Origin: Ceriagrion tenellum
Lineage: Eukaryota > Arthropoda > Insecta > Odonata > Coenagrionidae
DNA length: 64,000 bases
Direction of reading: 5' to 3'
NCBI GenBank assembly: GCA_963169105.1
Contig: OY720632.1
Coordinates: 744,001 to 808,000, forward strand
The translations under genes were made by a program, and so were the position numbers. Under the pieces are notes generated by a model. That model searched no databases. It was not told where the DNA came from and saw nothing but the letters and a program-made list of their open reading frames with translations. Below are positions 38,319 to 48,712 of this stretch, piece by piece (position 1 is the stretch's first letter; every line of letters starts with the position of its first letter).

Positions 38319-41016
38319 TCATAGGAGAGTGATATGTTGAGGCAGTGTATATGTGGTTGGATTAATGGGGTAATTCCAAATATTACAAAGGAGGGGATAG
38401 TTGGTTTTTTTGAGACGGTATTTAAATTTAGAGACTATTGCTTGGATATAAGATTTTATGGTTGGCAGGGAGTAGTAGCGACGTACCTCTTTCAAATTTA
38501 CTAGTTTGCTTATATTCAGTATGCCGCGGACACTTTTATTTTGAAAGATTTCAAGCTGGTCAATGATGGTCCTGCGGCAGGCAAAGATCTCACAGCCGTA
38601 CAGTAGGATTGGTCTCACTATGGAGGAGTAAAGTCTCAAGCGCGCTTTGTGGGAGAGCGGAGAATTTCGTTGACAGAGCGAAGCTAAAGCCACTCGAGCG
38701 GAAAGAGCCTTCCGTTTGCACTCGGTGAGATGGTGGGCGTAAGTAAGTTTGGCGTCTAAGTGGACGCCGAGGAATCGATGGACAGAGGATCTTGGAATCG
38801 GCTTTCTGTTAAACACTGGGCGGATTTGTGGTTCATGTTTGCGTTTGCGTGTAAAGTGAATGTGTGTGCTTTTGTCTGCGTTGATTGATATTTTCCATGT
38901 CTGCGTCCATTTGTGTAATTGGTGTAGGTGAGTGTTTAATTTGCGGACATTTGCGTCTCCTGTTTTGGATGTGGCAAAAATGGCTGTGTCGTCCGCGTAC
39001 ATGTGGATTTGTGTGTTGGGTGTGGTTGGCATGTCGTTTACATAGATGTTAAATAGCAGAGGGCTAAGTAAGGAACCTTGGGGGACGCCAGCATCGGCAG
39101 GACGGGTTGAAGAAAGGAATCCCGAGTCAGAGACTCGGAATGTTCGGGATGTGAGGTAGGATTTGATGAGGTTGGTTAGAGGGATAGGAAAGTTGAGGGA
39201 GGTGAGTTTGTGGACAAGACCACGATGCCAAACTCTGTCAAATGCTGAGCCACATCCAGAAAAATGACATCGGTGAATTGCCCACGGTTAAAGCCATGAG
39301 AGATCGTCTCTACCAAACGGAGCGTTTGATGTACGGCAGACATTTTGTTTCGGAATCCAAGCTGCTCAGGGCGAAGGATATTGTGGTTGATGACGTGCGA
39401 TTCTAGATGGGAGAGGATGGTGCGTTCAAGGATTTTGGATAAGTTGGACAGGAGGGTGATGGGTCTGGAATTTCCGGGAACAGAAGGATCTTTGTTGGGT
39501 TTCGGAATGAGGATAATTTTACCGGATTTCCATGGGGTGGGAAAGTGGGAGAGAGAAAAGGAGTGGGAAAAGAGGTCGCAGAGAAGGTCGATGAAGAGTG
39601 GGACACGTGATGCGTGTTTTAAGAGTTCGTTTGAAATGCCGTCCAAACCGGGAGCACGGCGAAGAGGTAGAGAATTGATTATTGATTTGATGGTAGAGGG
39701 CAGGATATTGGGAGGAGGGGTTGGTGGTAGGTTCTGAAGGGAGAGGAGAGAGTGGTTGACGTCATCATCTAGGGATGATGGGGAAGGGTCGAGAGACATA
39801 ACGGATTGAAGGAAGTCAGCTTGGATTTCGGATTTACGCTCCGGGTCGAAGACGAGCTCTTTACTCACTCTAAGCGGAGGAGCCACGACTTTTGTGGTCC
39901 GGCGCAGAGTGTGCATGGCCTTCCATAAACTGCAGTCCTCGAAGGATAGGGTTTCAATATGGCGGTGCCATTCTGCTAGAGATAATTGGCGGATTTCAGA
40001 TTTGATTTGGTTAGCCAGGCGGTTGTATGTGGATTTTTCTGAAGGGGATCTGGAGCGTTGCCATGTGTGGCGAGCGATGTTTCTATTTTTGATTAGGTGA
40101 ACTATGTATTGAGGAAAGTGAGAAAGACGTTGGGAACGACGTGCTGGGACGGGACGGGTGACGTAATCTTTGGCCGCAAGGAGAGAATTAGTTAGGAGCG
40201 AGGTTCGGTTGTCAAGGTCGTTGGGAGTGGGGGAGGTAAGGTTGGTGATGGATAAAAGACGGGATTGTAGGGCGTTGGGAAATTGGTTCCAGTCTGAGAT
40301 GAGGATTTTTCGATTGGGAGAGAGGTTGGGGGAAAGGGGTAATATGTAAAGTAGAGGAAAATGGTCGGAGGTGAAGGAGTAAATGACAGTAGGAATTGGT
40401 AGGATGGGGAGGTTAGAGATGACGGCAAAGTCGATTACGTCACCGTGAGCATGTCTTTGTAAAGGGGAACTGGTGGCTGAGGTCGGGGCAGTAATGTTAA
40501 TTGGTCTTTGGGAACAGTATTTATAAAGGGTGACGCCGTTTTTGTTTTTTCTCCTGCAGTTCCACGACTGGTGTTTGGAGTTCCAGTCGCCGAAGATAAT
40601 GCTAGTGGGGATAAATTTAAATAGTCGATCCAAGTCCTCTGTCAAAAGTGGTTTACCTGCCCTTTGATAGAAGGAGCAGATGTTCAGTGGGCCGGTTGGG
40701 GTGTGGATAGATATTGCGATTGCCTCATCGTTTTGTAATTCTGGGACGTTCAGGAGAGTGTGAGAAATAGCGGGTTTAACCAGAACTGCTACGCCCTCTT
40801 TATGTGTGAGTCTGTCTAGTCTGTAAATTGTGTAGTGTGGTGAGAAGAAGGATATGTTTGGTTTGAGAAAGGTTTCTTGTAGAAGTATGACGTCTATGTG
40901 TAGTCTGTAGCGTATTGCAATAGCTCGTGTTTTTTGTTGCTGATGCCATTGCAATTCCAGGAAAGTAGTTTAATGTTGTGGCTGTGAGTGTGTGTCGTGT
41001 ATATTTGTGGGTTCAT
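38319..41016 (-). pseudogene. Jockey ORF2, endonuclease and reverse transcriptase with frameshifts
   Basis: The expected ATG is at 41014-41016, in the frame reading LLSWNCNGISN. A frameshift near 40900-40930 moves the endonuclease into the frame with DVILLQETF, KEGVAVLVK, FGDWNSKHQSW and TSDHFPLLY. The reverse transcriptase begins with LRRAPGLDGISN and KIILIPKPNKD. A second frameshift near 39250, inside the first catalytic block (VIFLDVA), moves the rest to another frame holding MYADDTAIF with the YADD centre and the C-terminal part ending at 38319. No functional polyprotein can be made as the sequence stands. Confidence 0.88.
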
Positions 41017-41212
41017 GATGTGGTGTACAGGGCGCACAGCTGAGAAAGTAAAAAGGCTTTCTTATCGGTGACGGTGGGAAGGGCTGACAATTGGGTAGAA
41101 ATGGCGGAGAACCAAACAAAAAGATCAGGGTCATTGGTGGTAGGAGGCTGCAGTGATTGGAGTGGTGGAAAGGTTGGTTGAAGACCGGTAGCTGCAGCAG
41201 CAGAGCATGAAT

Positions 41213-41809
41213 TTAAGAGGGGAGGAGGCGTTGACAGTTAGGGTGTGACGGGATTGGTTTGTAATTTTTGATACTAGATTCTGCTTTGTGAATGGGGCAT
41301 CCACGGTAACTGGCGGGATGGTCGCAAAGAAAATATTTGGGAGGCTGAGATCGGTCTTTTGGACAAGATGTAGATTGGTGGTTGTCACCGCAGCGGACGC
41401 AGTTAGGGGGTTGGTGGCAATAGCCTTTTGTATGGCCAATACCCTGGCAGTTGTGGCATTGGGATGGTTGGGCAGGTTTACGGAATATGGCAATTTTAAC
41501 TTTTAATCCGGCTATGTGGCTGATGGAGCACATTTCGTTTGGGTCGGTATTCGGGTCACAGACAATGTGACAGGTTCGGGTCGGATAGGCCGTGACGCTG
41601 GTGACTTGGTTTCTTAAGTGTTCTGGGGGACGAAGGCTGGAAAGGCGCTTTACACTGATTACCTTTATCCCCTTATCACTTAATTCCTGATTAATTAGGT
41701 CGGTGGAAACTTCTGGAAAAGTCCCGCGGAGAGCAAACTCCTTCCGCCTCGTGTCGGATCTGGCGTACGAGTAAAAGTGGATGTTTAGTTCGTCGCAGAT
41801 GGCGCACAC
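41213..41809 (-). pseudogene. Jockey ORF1 (gag), N-terminally truncated
   Basis: 198 residues. A pre-knuckle domain (about 1-110, with RGTFPEVSTDLINQEL) is followed by zinc-knuckle motifs CHNCQGIGHTKGYCHQPPNC, CVRCGDNHQSTSCP and a third motif FLCDHPASYRGCP that has lost its first Cys. This series is characteristic of Jockey-type ORF1, an RNA-binding protein. Full-length relatives are longer at the N-terminus, so the 5' part is absent. Confidence 0.85.
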
Positions 41810-41815
41810 AAGCTC

Positions 41816-41995
41816 ATGATCCTCAACGGATGCGTGGGGTTTCGCGTTTATAGGCGTAGGTCAAATGGAGAGCAGAGGTATCGTGTTACGGTGACGCGTG
41901 GGGTGAGTCACCGTCGCGCGGTGCGTCGTGTGCGTCTGATAGTCCAGGACACGGTTTTGCGAAAACACACATTCCAGTCCAATTGCGGAATCGAC
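41816..41995 (+). promoter_or_regulatory. H2B upstream region
   Basis: 180 bp between the Jockey 5' edge and the H2B ATG. A TATA-like word (tttatag, 41847-41853) lies 143 bp upstream of the ATG. A ccaat word at 41979-41983 is too close to the start to act as an upstream box. Any upstream elements once shared with H2A are now 4 kb away, on the other side of the Jockey insertion. Confidence 0.5.
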
Positions 41996-42367
41996 ATGCC
42001 ACCCAAGACGAGCGGAAAGGCAGCGAAGAAGGCCGGGAAGGCCCAGAAGAACATCTCCAAGGGAGATAAGAAGAAGAAACGGAAGAGGAAGGAGAGCTAC
42101 GCGATCTACATCTACAAAGTCCTGAAGCAGGTCCATCCCGACACGGGAATCTCGAGCAAGGCTATGAGCATCATGAACTCATTCGTCAACGACATCTTCG
42201 AGAGAATCGCCGCGGAAGCATCCCGTTTGGCGCACTACAACAAGAGGTCCACCATCACATCCCGGGAGGTCCAGACCGCAGTCAGGCTCTTGCTACCCGG
42301 AGAGCTCGCGAAGCACGCCGTGTCTGAGGGCACGAAGGCCGTGACCAAGTACACCAGCTCCAAGTAA
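41996..42367 (+). CDS. H2B: Histone H2B
   Basis: 123 residues: basic tail MPPKTSGKAAKKAGKAQKN, then the fold with RKRKESYAIYIYKVLKQVHPDTGISSKAMSIMNSFVNDIFERIAAEASRLAHYNKRSTITSREVQTAVRLLLPGELAKHAVSEGTKAVTKYTSSK. The C-terminal AVTKYTSSK contains the Lys that is ubiquitinated in H2B. The ATG at 41996 matches the standard start; the open frame upstream to 41816 is not histone-like. Intronless, stem-loop 31 bp after the stop. H2B pairs with H2A in the nucleosome. Coding sequence is intact, but upstream DNA is displaced by the Jockey insertion. Confidence 0.98.
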   Translation: MPPKTSGKAAKKAGKAQKNISKGDKKKKRKRKESYAIYIYKVLKQVHPDTGISSKAMSIMNSFVNDIFERIAAEASRLAHYNKRSTITSREVQTAVRLLLPGELAKHAVSEGTKAVTKYTSSK

Positions 42368-42398
42368 ATCATTCTTGGTAGCGTGCCAACGTCCTAAC

Positions 42399-42414
42399 GG
42401 CCCTTCTCAGGGCC
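42399..42414 (+). terminator. Histone mRNA 3' stem-loop (H2B)
   Basis: GGCCCTTCTCAGGGCC, with complementary 5-bp GGCCC/GGGCC ends extended by T-A pairing around a short loop, 31 bp after the stop codon. Confidence 0.93.
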
Positions 42415-42488
42415 ATGAATCTTTTCACGAGATTGAACTTTTTGCTTTGTCACATCTATCCTTCCCTGCGACTTCCAAATGAACTAAT

Positions 42489-42497
42489 AAAAAAAAA
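42489..42497 (-). terminator. Pol III terminator of the first 5S gene
   Basis: A run of nine T on the minus strand directly follows the 5S 3' end, as expected for RNA polymerase III termination. Confidence 0.8.
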
Positions 42498-42593
42498 CCA
42501 ACGGCACCCGGTGTTCCCAGGCGGTCACCCATCCAAGTACTATCCGGGCCCGACGCTGCTTAACTTCGGTGATCGGACGAGAACCGGTGTTTT
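42498..42593 (-). rRNA. 5S rRNA, 3' part (gene interrupted by a retroelement)
   Basis: On the minus strand this 96-nt stretch matches 5S rRNA from 'AAAACACCGGTTCTCGTCC' through 'GTTAAGC', 'TTGGATGGGTGACC' and 'GGGAACACCGGGTG' to the 3' end. The internal control region and loops expected of arthropod 5S are present. The first 20 or so nucleotides are missing here and are found 6.1 kb away at 48713-48732. Its 3' end pairs perfectly with that distant 5' end in helix I. It converges on H2B with 83 bp between stem-loop and 5S end, so the 5S gene is part of the histone cluster. Confidence 0.95.
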
Positions 42594-43125
42594 GGTTCCA
42601 AATATTTTATTCACAATATTATTTTCTTACATCATTCGTTTAGCCCCTTTTTTTGTTATGCATATCACACCATAAAGGATTGTTTGTGATCTATACATTC
42701 AGCTCATTCAAATTATAAGGTATTTACAAAACATTTTATGAAAATCACGAGTTTGCAACACGATAATAAGAAAACATTCTGACATCTTTTGCATATTCTT
42801 TCACCCATAAGAAGACTTGGAAAGTACTGCATAAGAAAAGCATGAATCAAGGACATTATAAACATTTTTTTTCCCTAAAGAAAGGGTGAGACGTTTTACA
42901 TATACACTAAGTTATATAAGCAAATACATGAAACAGGTTGTCACAAGGCAAAACATGGAGGGACATGGACCATTCATTAATACCATAGCATTCACAGATT
43001 CAACAAGGCAGGGCTAAAACCTTTCTTGGCTCCTTTGTTCAAGAAGTTTTAAAAAATTATAAAAAGTTATAAAAAGACAAAAAGTATCGTGGCCATTACG
43101 GCAACAGGGACACGGGATATATTGT

Positions 43126-44841
43126 TTACATTAATTTTAGTTCTTGTAACACCCACTTTTTGGTTTCGTCATGGAATGCCACCTGCGTGTATTCGAGGCA
43201 TTTTTCGATTTCTACTCGAGCATTCGTGCCATGAATATAGCTGTCCACTGTCGCTGCTATAATGCGACAGAGCGCTCTTGTCTTGCTTGCCGGAAACAGT
43301 TTGAAATTAAGTGTCATAAGATTATGATCGCCGATGTCTCCTCCCCCAAAAGTGTCAAAGGTTCTATAGAGCTTTCTTATCATGTTCCACTCTCGGCGTC
43401 GGCCCCCGCAGCCAAGGACAGCATGGGTTGTATCGTCGGTGCATTGACAGGTGGGGCATCGGGGGGAGTCGGCGAGTCTTAGATCATACTTGATTTTCTG
43501 TGTCACCCAGACACCAGCGCATATCACGAACATCGTGCTCCTTTGCTCCTCGGGGGCATTGAGTTGGGCGAAATTCCTCCAACTGTTACTGATCCTGGGA
43601 GGGGTGGTGTCCTTCAAGTGGTGTTTTCTGTAGTTCTCGTATATTCTCTTGGTCTGCAAGGGAGAGCGACCCTCATCGAGTATTGATCTCATTTTTTCCA
43701 CGTTTTTGAAAACATTTTGGAAATACCTTAGCCTTCTTGCCCTGTTCAGTCCCGCTATCATAAAAATTCTTCTTTCTCGGTTATACTTTCTCATGTTCTC
43801 TATTATTTTTTTCGTGAATATAATCTCTGCTTTCAGTTTACAGTCTATCAGTGCTAGGCCACCATATTCCTCGGTGCAGTACATTCGTTCTCTGCCCACT
43901 TTCTTTAAGAAGCCTCTCCAAATAAAAGCGTTCGTTGTTTTGATAATCTGGGCACTCGCGTTTGCCGGGAGTGGCCAGACGTGAGCAACGTGCCATATTT
44001 GGGGGTATACAAAAAGGTTAATGAAATTAACTTTCGAAGTAATGGGTATATACTCTTTGGAAAATTCGTTAAGTATAGCTCTGATTTTTTGAATTTTGAG
44101 GTCCCAGTTTTTATTAATCGTTTCGTGCAATTCCCTAGTCCACCAAAGGCCTAGTATTTTAACTTGATCTGCAACGTTCCACTGCATGTCTATTCCGCCC
44201 TCCTTCCCGTTTAAGATTAAAATTTTCCTCTTGTTTCCGTTTATCTTTATTCCTGCCGTCTCATATTGTTTAATTAAAACCTTTATTGTCTCAAGCTCTG
44301 TTTTATTTTTTATAATGAGTGTGAGATCGTCTGCGTACACTGCCCCCATGATTCTTTTCCCGTTCCTCTCTATGCCAATTTTGCTGTTCTCTAGGTTCCT
44401 TAGCAAAGGCTCTAGGGCAATTGCAAACAATAGCATCGACAGAGGGCATCCTTGTCGGACCGAGTTCGTCAGGGGAAAGGGGTCTGAGGTTAGTTTTCCA
44501 ATTTTAATTACTGCCTTCGGTTTTTCGTAAATTGCCCGGATACACCCTATCAGCTCCCGTGGGATTGTCATTCTTTCTAAGATCTTCAGAATCCATTGTG
44601 GTCTAACCCGGTCAAAAGCTTTTTCGAAGTCTATCGCTAAGAGTGCTAAAAAATTGTCATTACATTGTCCATAATTTAAAACCGTGTCCCTTAATTCTAA
44701 AACTGCATCCGTCGCGTCTTTCTCCTTCCTCCCGGCAAATTGGAGGGGGTGGATTATGTTTTCTGTCATCGTTTCCAGTTGGCGTCTTAAAAAGTGGGCG
44801 TAGATTTTATAGCCACAGTTTAAAAGCGAAACCGGTCTCAA
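43126..44841 (-). pseudogene. Tx1-like ORF2, reverse transcriptase and C-terminal part
   Basis: 571 residues in one frame: RPVSLLNCGYKIYA, DFEKAFDRVRPQWI (first catalytic Asp), VRQGCPLSMLLFAIALEPLL, AVYADDLTLI (YADD centre), KILGLWW, then a long C-terminal region ending with a cysteine/histidine cluster (CPTCQCTDDTTHAVLGCG) typical of this group. The frame is joined upstream to other pieces only through frameshifts. The nearest shift, at about 44845-44870, lies in a run of T/A, so an assembly error is possible there. This piece alone would hold all reverse-transcriptase catalytic residues but no endonuclease. Confidence 0.88.
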
Positions 44842-44853
44842 GTCGTCTAGTGT

Positions 44854-46578
44854 TCATACTGTCTTTTTTTTTGGTAGCATAGTCATTGTCGCCGTGGTCA
44901 TGGATTCTAAAATCGTCTCCCTTCTTATCAGTTCTTTATAAACCTTTTCCATCGCAAATTTAATTTCGTCCCAAAAAGCAATATAAAATTCGAAGGGTAG
45001 TCCGTCCGGCCCAGGTGTCTTCTTCGTCGGTAGAGTCCCCTTAATTTCGTCGAGCATGTCTATGGTTAGTGAGTCCACGAGTGAGTATTGCTTTTTACCT
45101 CAGCTTGTGGAAGGGGGGGATCGGAGGGACCCTTGTCTCATCCCACTCGTCGAAGCAGTCAAAGCGGTCTCTTATTTCTTGCGTCATATTTTCAAAAATG
45201 ATTTTGTCGTCGTCTCCCTCTTCTCCCCCCTCCCTCATCGCCCCCACCACCTCCTTCTCTCTCGCAGTGGCCTCTACCCTCTTTTTCAACACGCTCAGCG
45301 CCACCGGTTGCCATCCTCCGACCTCGAATTCAACCGTCCAAGGGCGTGGGGCACTTTTTTCCATCTCGTACTTTAGAATTAATTTTTTCAATGTCCTCCG
45401 TTTTTGAGTGGTGTCGCCAGTCTTATGTTCTTCAATGAGAAGGTCCTCAACTGTCTCTCTGTAAAAGCGTATTTTACTGTCCTGTGTCTTGTACCAATTA
45501 AAAGTTTCCGCTCGTAAGCATCGTCTGATATTATTTTTAAAAATATTGTCCCACCAGAAGCAGGGGTCTTTGTCTAACATTGGTTTAAGAGTTTTTTATG
45601 CATCTACTTGCGTTTTTTCTCGCCACGCCCTGTTCCAGTATCTTTTTGTCTAACCGCCAGTTTCTATTGCCGTCCCTCTTCCGACCCGGATGCCCTCGCC
45701 ATGTATTGTGTATGTTTATGTTTAGTTCTGCTTCCACCGCCATGTGGTCCGAGAATTCTAACAGTTGTTTTACAAGTTGTGAGGCTTTTTCCTAGACTGT
45801 TTGAAATAAATATATAATCTAGCCTATTCTTCGAACTTTTCCCATATCTCGTGAAGATATGTCCCTCTTTCCGGCTAAGTGCCGCATCTATGGCTTTCGT
45901 GTTCTTTAACAAGCTTTTAAAACCCTCCGATACTTGGTACGTTATTCGTTGTGTATTTGCACTGCTGTCCTCAGCGCGGCATATCGCATTGAAATCACCC
46001 GCGAGGATTGCTTTCCCTGCAAAATCCGTCATATACGGTACTAAGGTTGAGGTAAAAAAACGTTCCCTCTCTATTCTCTTTTCGCACCCCGAAGGAGCGT
46101 AGAAATTAATAACATGCAAATCTTTAATTTTTACGCTAATTATCCTCGCCGACTAATGTCGTCTAATGTCCGACGCACGTAATTTCTTTCGTACGAGGAT
46201 ACCGACGCCGAGAGGGGATTCATCAAAATTATCAAAATAGTCATAGTAGTTCGTTTGAAAGGTAATTCCTTTCCTGACCTCTTGAAGGAGGAAAACATCA
46301 GCTTTCATATCATTTATTCTGTTCTTTAGGATAGTTAATTTTACTGGGTTACTTATTCCAGCTATATTCATGGTCACGACTTTAAAATGATTCGATCTTG
46401 AGTTTTCGCAAGTTGCCATACATGCAGGTGACACTCCATGACTTACCGTTTCGCCCTCATCTGCATCCGTTCCTCCCTCCTCCTTCCTCCCATCAAGATA
46501 CTCTCCCTCCAACACAAAAACACCTCTCACTCTCACTCTCAATGACATTTGCCCTCCCATCTCCTCCCCCCACAGCAT
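44854..46578 (-). pseudogene. Tx1-like ORF2, endonuclease and RT start in broken frames
   Basis: Four frame segments read in order on the minus strand. 46578-46153 has the endonuclease start (VVTMNIAGISN, ADVFLLQEV). 46119-45664 has INFYAPSG, LAGDFNAI and RLDYIFIS. 45580-45095 is the linker. 45078-44854 has the reverse-transcriptase start (KKTPGPDGLPFEFYI, TMLPKKKT). Breaks lie near 46120-46153, 45580-45664, 45078-45095 and 44841-44854. The Asp-His motif expected at the end of the endonuclease is not in an intact frame. The series of shifts indicates a dead copy, unless some are assembly errors in homopolymers. Confidence 0.82.
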
Positions 46579-46695
46579 ACGTCATCACGGCTCTTCCAAA
46601 CACACTCCCTTTCACTCACACTCATCCCAGCACTTTCCCCTCCCCTCTCACCGTCCACGCTGCTGGTTTCCCTCCCCATAAACGATGTGAGTGAG

Positions 46696-48444
46696 TTATT
46701 GATGTCTTCTTCCTTTCTTAATGACGCTCTGCCACGCTTCGTCCGGGCTGTTGTACTTCCCAGTCGCCATCTCTGCACCGAATCTCTGCAACAGTTCTTC
46801 TCTTACGAAGTTCATCTGGGCTCTCGCCACCGGGTTGATGTTGATGGGTTCTGCAACTTTTTCAGGACCTGTTATAATGCTATAGCATGTCGTGGGGTTA
46901 TCGTTTAAAATAATATCCCCCCCTCTGTTCCCCTTCAGTAAAATGGTCCCGGGTTCCTTTTTCTTCCCTCCCCCCTTCCCATTCTCTCCCTTTTCCCGCC
47001 CAGTCACTCTCGTATTGATTATTTTCCCAGTCGTTTTGGATTTGGTTTTGCTGTCTTTCTTATGTGCCCTATTTTGCAATGTCTTACTTTCTTGGTTATT
47101 TTCCCACCCATCTCCCGTCGCTTGTTCTATTTCCATCTTTTCATCACCCCCATGTTTTCCCTCCCCGTCTTTCCCTTCCGTTATCGTCTGATGATTGTTC
47201 TCCCCTTTCTTCTCCCCTTTCTTCTCCTCTCCCCTTTCCTTAAATTCTCCCACCCTTGATCCCTCTTCCCTCTTATTTCCCTCCCTCACTTCCGTTATTG
47301 TATGATCATCTTTCTTAAATTTTTTTGTTGCGTTCGTATTCGTCGGTTTTTCCCGCCCCTCTTCCCCGGAACTAATCTCCATCTCCTCCCCCTGCCCCGT
47401 CTCCGCTGCCAAACTTGTATCCTCCCTGATTTTTTTCGTGCCTCCCCTGTTTTTTCTGCGTGTTTTCCCTCTTTTTGACCCAGCCTCCCCCCTCCCATCA
47501 CTTTCCCCCCCTGATGAGTCCCCTCCCTCCGCTGATTCAGCCCCCGTCTCCTCCTTGCTGTTCTCCGCCCCTGGCGCCATGGTCTTCTCCGCGGTCACCT
47601 CTGAAGTCACCAATTCGGCGTCGCCGGAAGGGGACGCCAACCTCTCCGTCCGGGGTGCCCCTGGAATCACCATCTCCGCTCCTCCGGGTTTTCCCGTCTC
47701 CTCCTGGCGGTGCTCTGCTTGGGTCTTTGAGTCCTTTTCACTCTTCTCCTGGATCGTGGTGTTGTTCTCCGTCCCGCTCTCCTTCCGTGCCATCTCGTGC
47801 GCAGCCTCCAGGTTTAGTTCTTCCTCCCCGCTACGCCCCATTTGAAGAGCGTCGCGGTAGTTTGGCCTTTGGTGTATGGCAGGGCAGTTGATTCTTACGT
47901 GGTCCGGTTTCCCACACTTCGAACATGTGATTTTCTGCTCGTCATAATGGATGATGGCCCTCTCTCCTGCTACGGGGATATAACTCGGGATGTCTTGCTC
48001 CAGAACCATCTTTAACGTGCGGTTGCCATTGAACGATTTAAAGCGATGTTCGCCGGCCCATCTGGATTCCATGTAAATTATAATCTTCTCGTACTTACAA
48101 AGCTCGGTGCACACTTCTGCTTCGGTAATCTCAAATGGGAGGCCGCACACACGTACAAAAGTTGCCCTCTTGGTGGCTGCGGACACTGTCGCCGTTCCCT
48201 TCTTCTTGTCCTTTGACGGGAAGTCATACCTGGGACGGGTCCTTTGTAGAATGGCTTCCATCATCGCCTCCGTCTTCATCTTGATGAAGGCCTGCTTTCT
48301 CGATACACAAAATTGTATTCCGTAAATCTCCTCTTCTTTCAAGCCGAGCTCGACATCCAAAAAAGTATGGAGCTCTAGGCTTGTTACTTGCTGCCTCACT
48401 TCACTGAAATCCACACGCAAGGTTGCTGCTCTTTCGCGTGGCAT
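46696..48444 (-). CDS. Tx1-like ORF1 (RNA-binding, CCHC)
   Basis: 582 residues, intact. The N-terminal region (1-180) has a folded look (VCGLPFEITEAEVCTELCKY, similar in style to an RNA-recognition fold), then IPSYIPVAGERAIIHYDEQK and a zinc knuckle CSKCGKPDHVRINCP (CX2CX4HX4C, near residues 184-198). Residues 230-480 are low-complexity Glu/Lys/Gly-rich. The C-terminal 70 residues are again ordinary sequence (VARAQMNFVREELLQRFGAEMATGKY). It probably coats the element RNA. Its start, MPRERAATLRVDFSE, is the first ATG after a 268-bp leader. It is the only intact reading frame in this element. Confidence 0.82.
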   Translation of the reverse strand: MPRERAATLRVDFSEVRQQVTSLELHTFLDVELGLKEEEIYGIQFCVSRKQAFIKMKTEAMMEAILQRTRPRYDFPSKDKKKGTATVSAATKRATFVRVCGLPFEITEAEVCTELCKYEKIIIYMESRWAGEHRFKSFNGNRTLKMVLEQDIPSYIPVAGERAIIHYDEQKITCSKCGKPDHVRINCPAIHQRPNYRDALQMGRSGEEELNLEAAHEMARKESGTENNTTIQEKSEKDSKTQAEHRQEETGKPGGAEMVIPGAPRTERLASPSGDAELVTSEVTAEKTMAPGAENSKEETGAESAEGGDSSGGESDGRGEAGSKRGKTRRKNRGGTKKIREDTSLAAETGQGEEMEISSGEEGREKPTNTNATKKFKKDDHTITEVREGNKREEGSRVGEFKERGEEKKGEKKGENNHQTITEGKDGEGKHGGDEKMEIEQATGDGWENNQESKTLQNRAHKKDSKTKSKTTGKIINTRVTGREKGENGKGGGKKKEPGTILLKGNRGGDIILNDNPTTCYSIITGPEKVAEPININPVARAQMNFVREELLQRFGAEMATGKYNSPDEAWQSVIKKGRRHQ

Positions 48445-48504
48445 TTCGACAGTTTCGCGGTGCGCGGTATCACGCGTTCAACACGAAACACGGGTAAATA
48501 GATA

Positions 48505-48533
48505 TCTCTTTACGTAATAAATACGTAAAGAGA
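48505..48533. other. 12-bp-arm hairpin in the Tx1-like 5' UTR
   Basis: TCTCTTTACGTA (48505-48516) and TACGTAAAGAGA (48522-48533) are perfect inverted repeats with a 5-nt loop, 60 bp upstream of the ORF1 ATG. Confidence 0.85.
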
Positions 48534-48612
48534 AAGAAGCACTTATTACACTGCACAGTTCACACAGCAAAGAAAACTCACGCAACCGGAGACGGTGTCG
48601 GAACACTCGCTT

Positions 48613-48638
48613 CCGGCGATCGCGAGGACGATCGCCGG
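48613..48638. other. 10-bp-arm GC-rich hairpin in the Tx1-like 5' UTR
   Basis: CCGGCGATCG (48613-48622) and CGATCGCCGG (48629-48638) are perfect inverted repeats with a 6-nt loop, about 75 bp from the 5' junction with the 5S gene. Confidence 0.85.
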
Positions 48639-48712
48639 GAGAAGACTCAAGGTCTAACCGCTGAACAAAAGGTCGAGAGCTCACTAAAACAGGTCCGTCC
48701 CCTACGAGTTTT

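Larger units (their letters stand above)
38319..41815 (-). mobile_element. Jockey-clade LINE between H2A and H2B, 5'-truncated
   Basis: A minus-strand LINE fills most of the H2A-H2B promoter gap. It consists of an ORF1 with three Jockey-type zinc knuckles, then an ORF2 with endonuclease and reverse transcriptase. ORF1 is open to the boundary near 41809-41815, where H2B-proximal sequence begins, so the 5' end is truncated. ORF2 carries at least two frameshifts. A Jockey assignment fits the knuckle pattern and the ORF2 style. The coordinates cover the coding part; the 3' UTR runs somewhat further left. Confidence 0.88.
42594..48712 (-). mobile_element. Tx1-like non-LTR element inserted in a 5S rRNA gene
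   Basis: A 6.1-kb element lies between the two halves of a 5S gene, in the same orientation as the gene. It has a 268-bp 5' UTR with two strong hairpins, ORF1 (48444-46696), a GA-rich intergenic tract, ORF2 in several frames (46578-43126), and a 530-bp 3' UTR with no poly(A) tail. Reverse-transcriptase motifs VRQGCPLSMLLFAIALEPLL and YADDLTLI resemble the Tx1 group of L1-like elements, which includes 5S-targeting Mutsu of zebrafish. The AAAAC at both junctions could be a short target duplication or microhomology. It looks full-length but ORF2 is broken. Confidence 0.88.

Noticed and set aside
37905..41840. Possible Jockey target duplication (ggtgcatggcgggg against ggatgcgtgggg)
   Set aside because: Only about 10 of 14 positions match and the 3' end of the element is not defined; not reliable enough to call.
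47438..47891. Plus-strand frames opposite the first Tx1-like ORF1
   Set aside because: Shadows of the Glu/Lys/Gly-rich segment on the minus strand.
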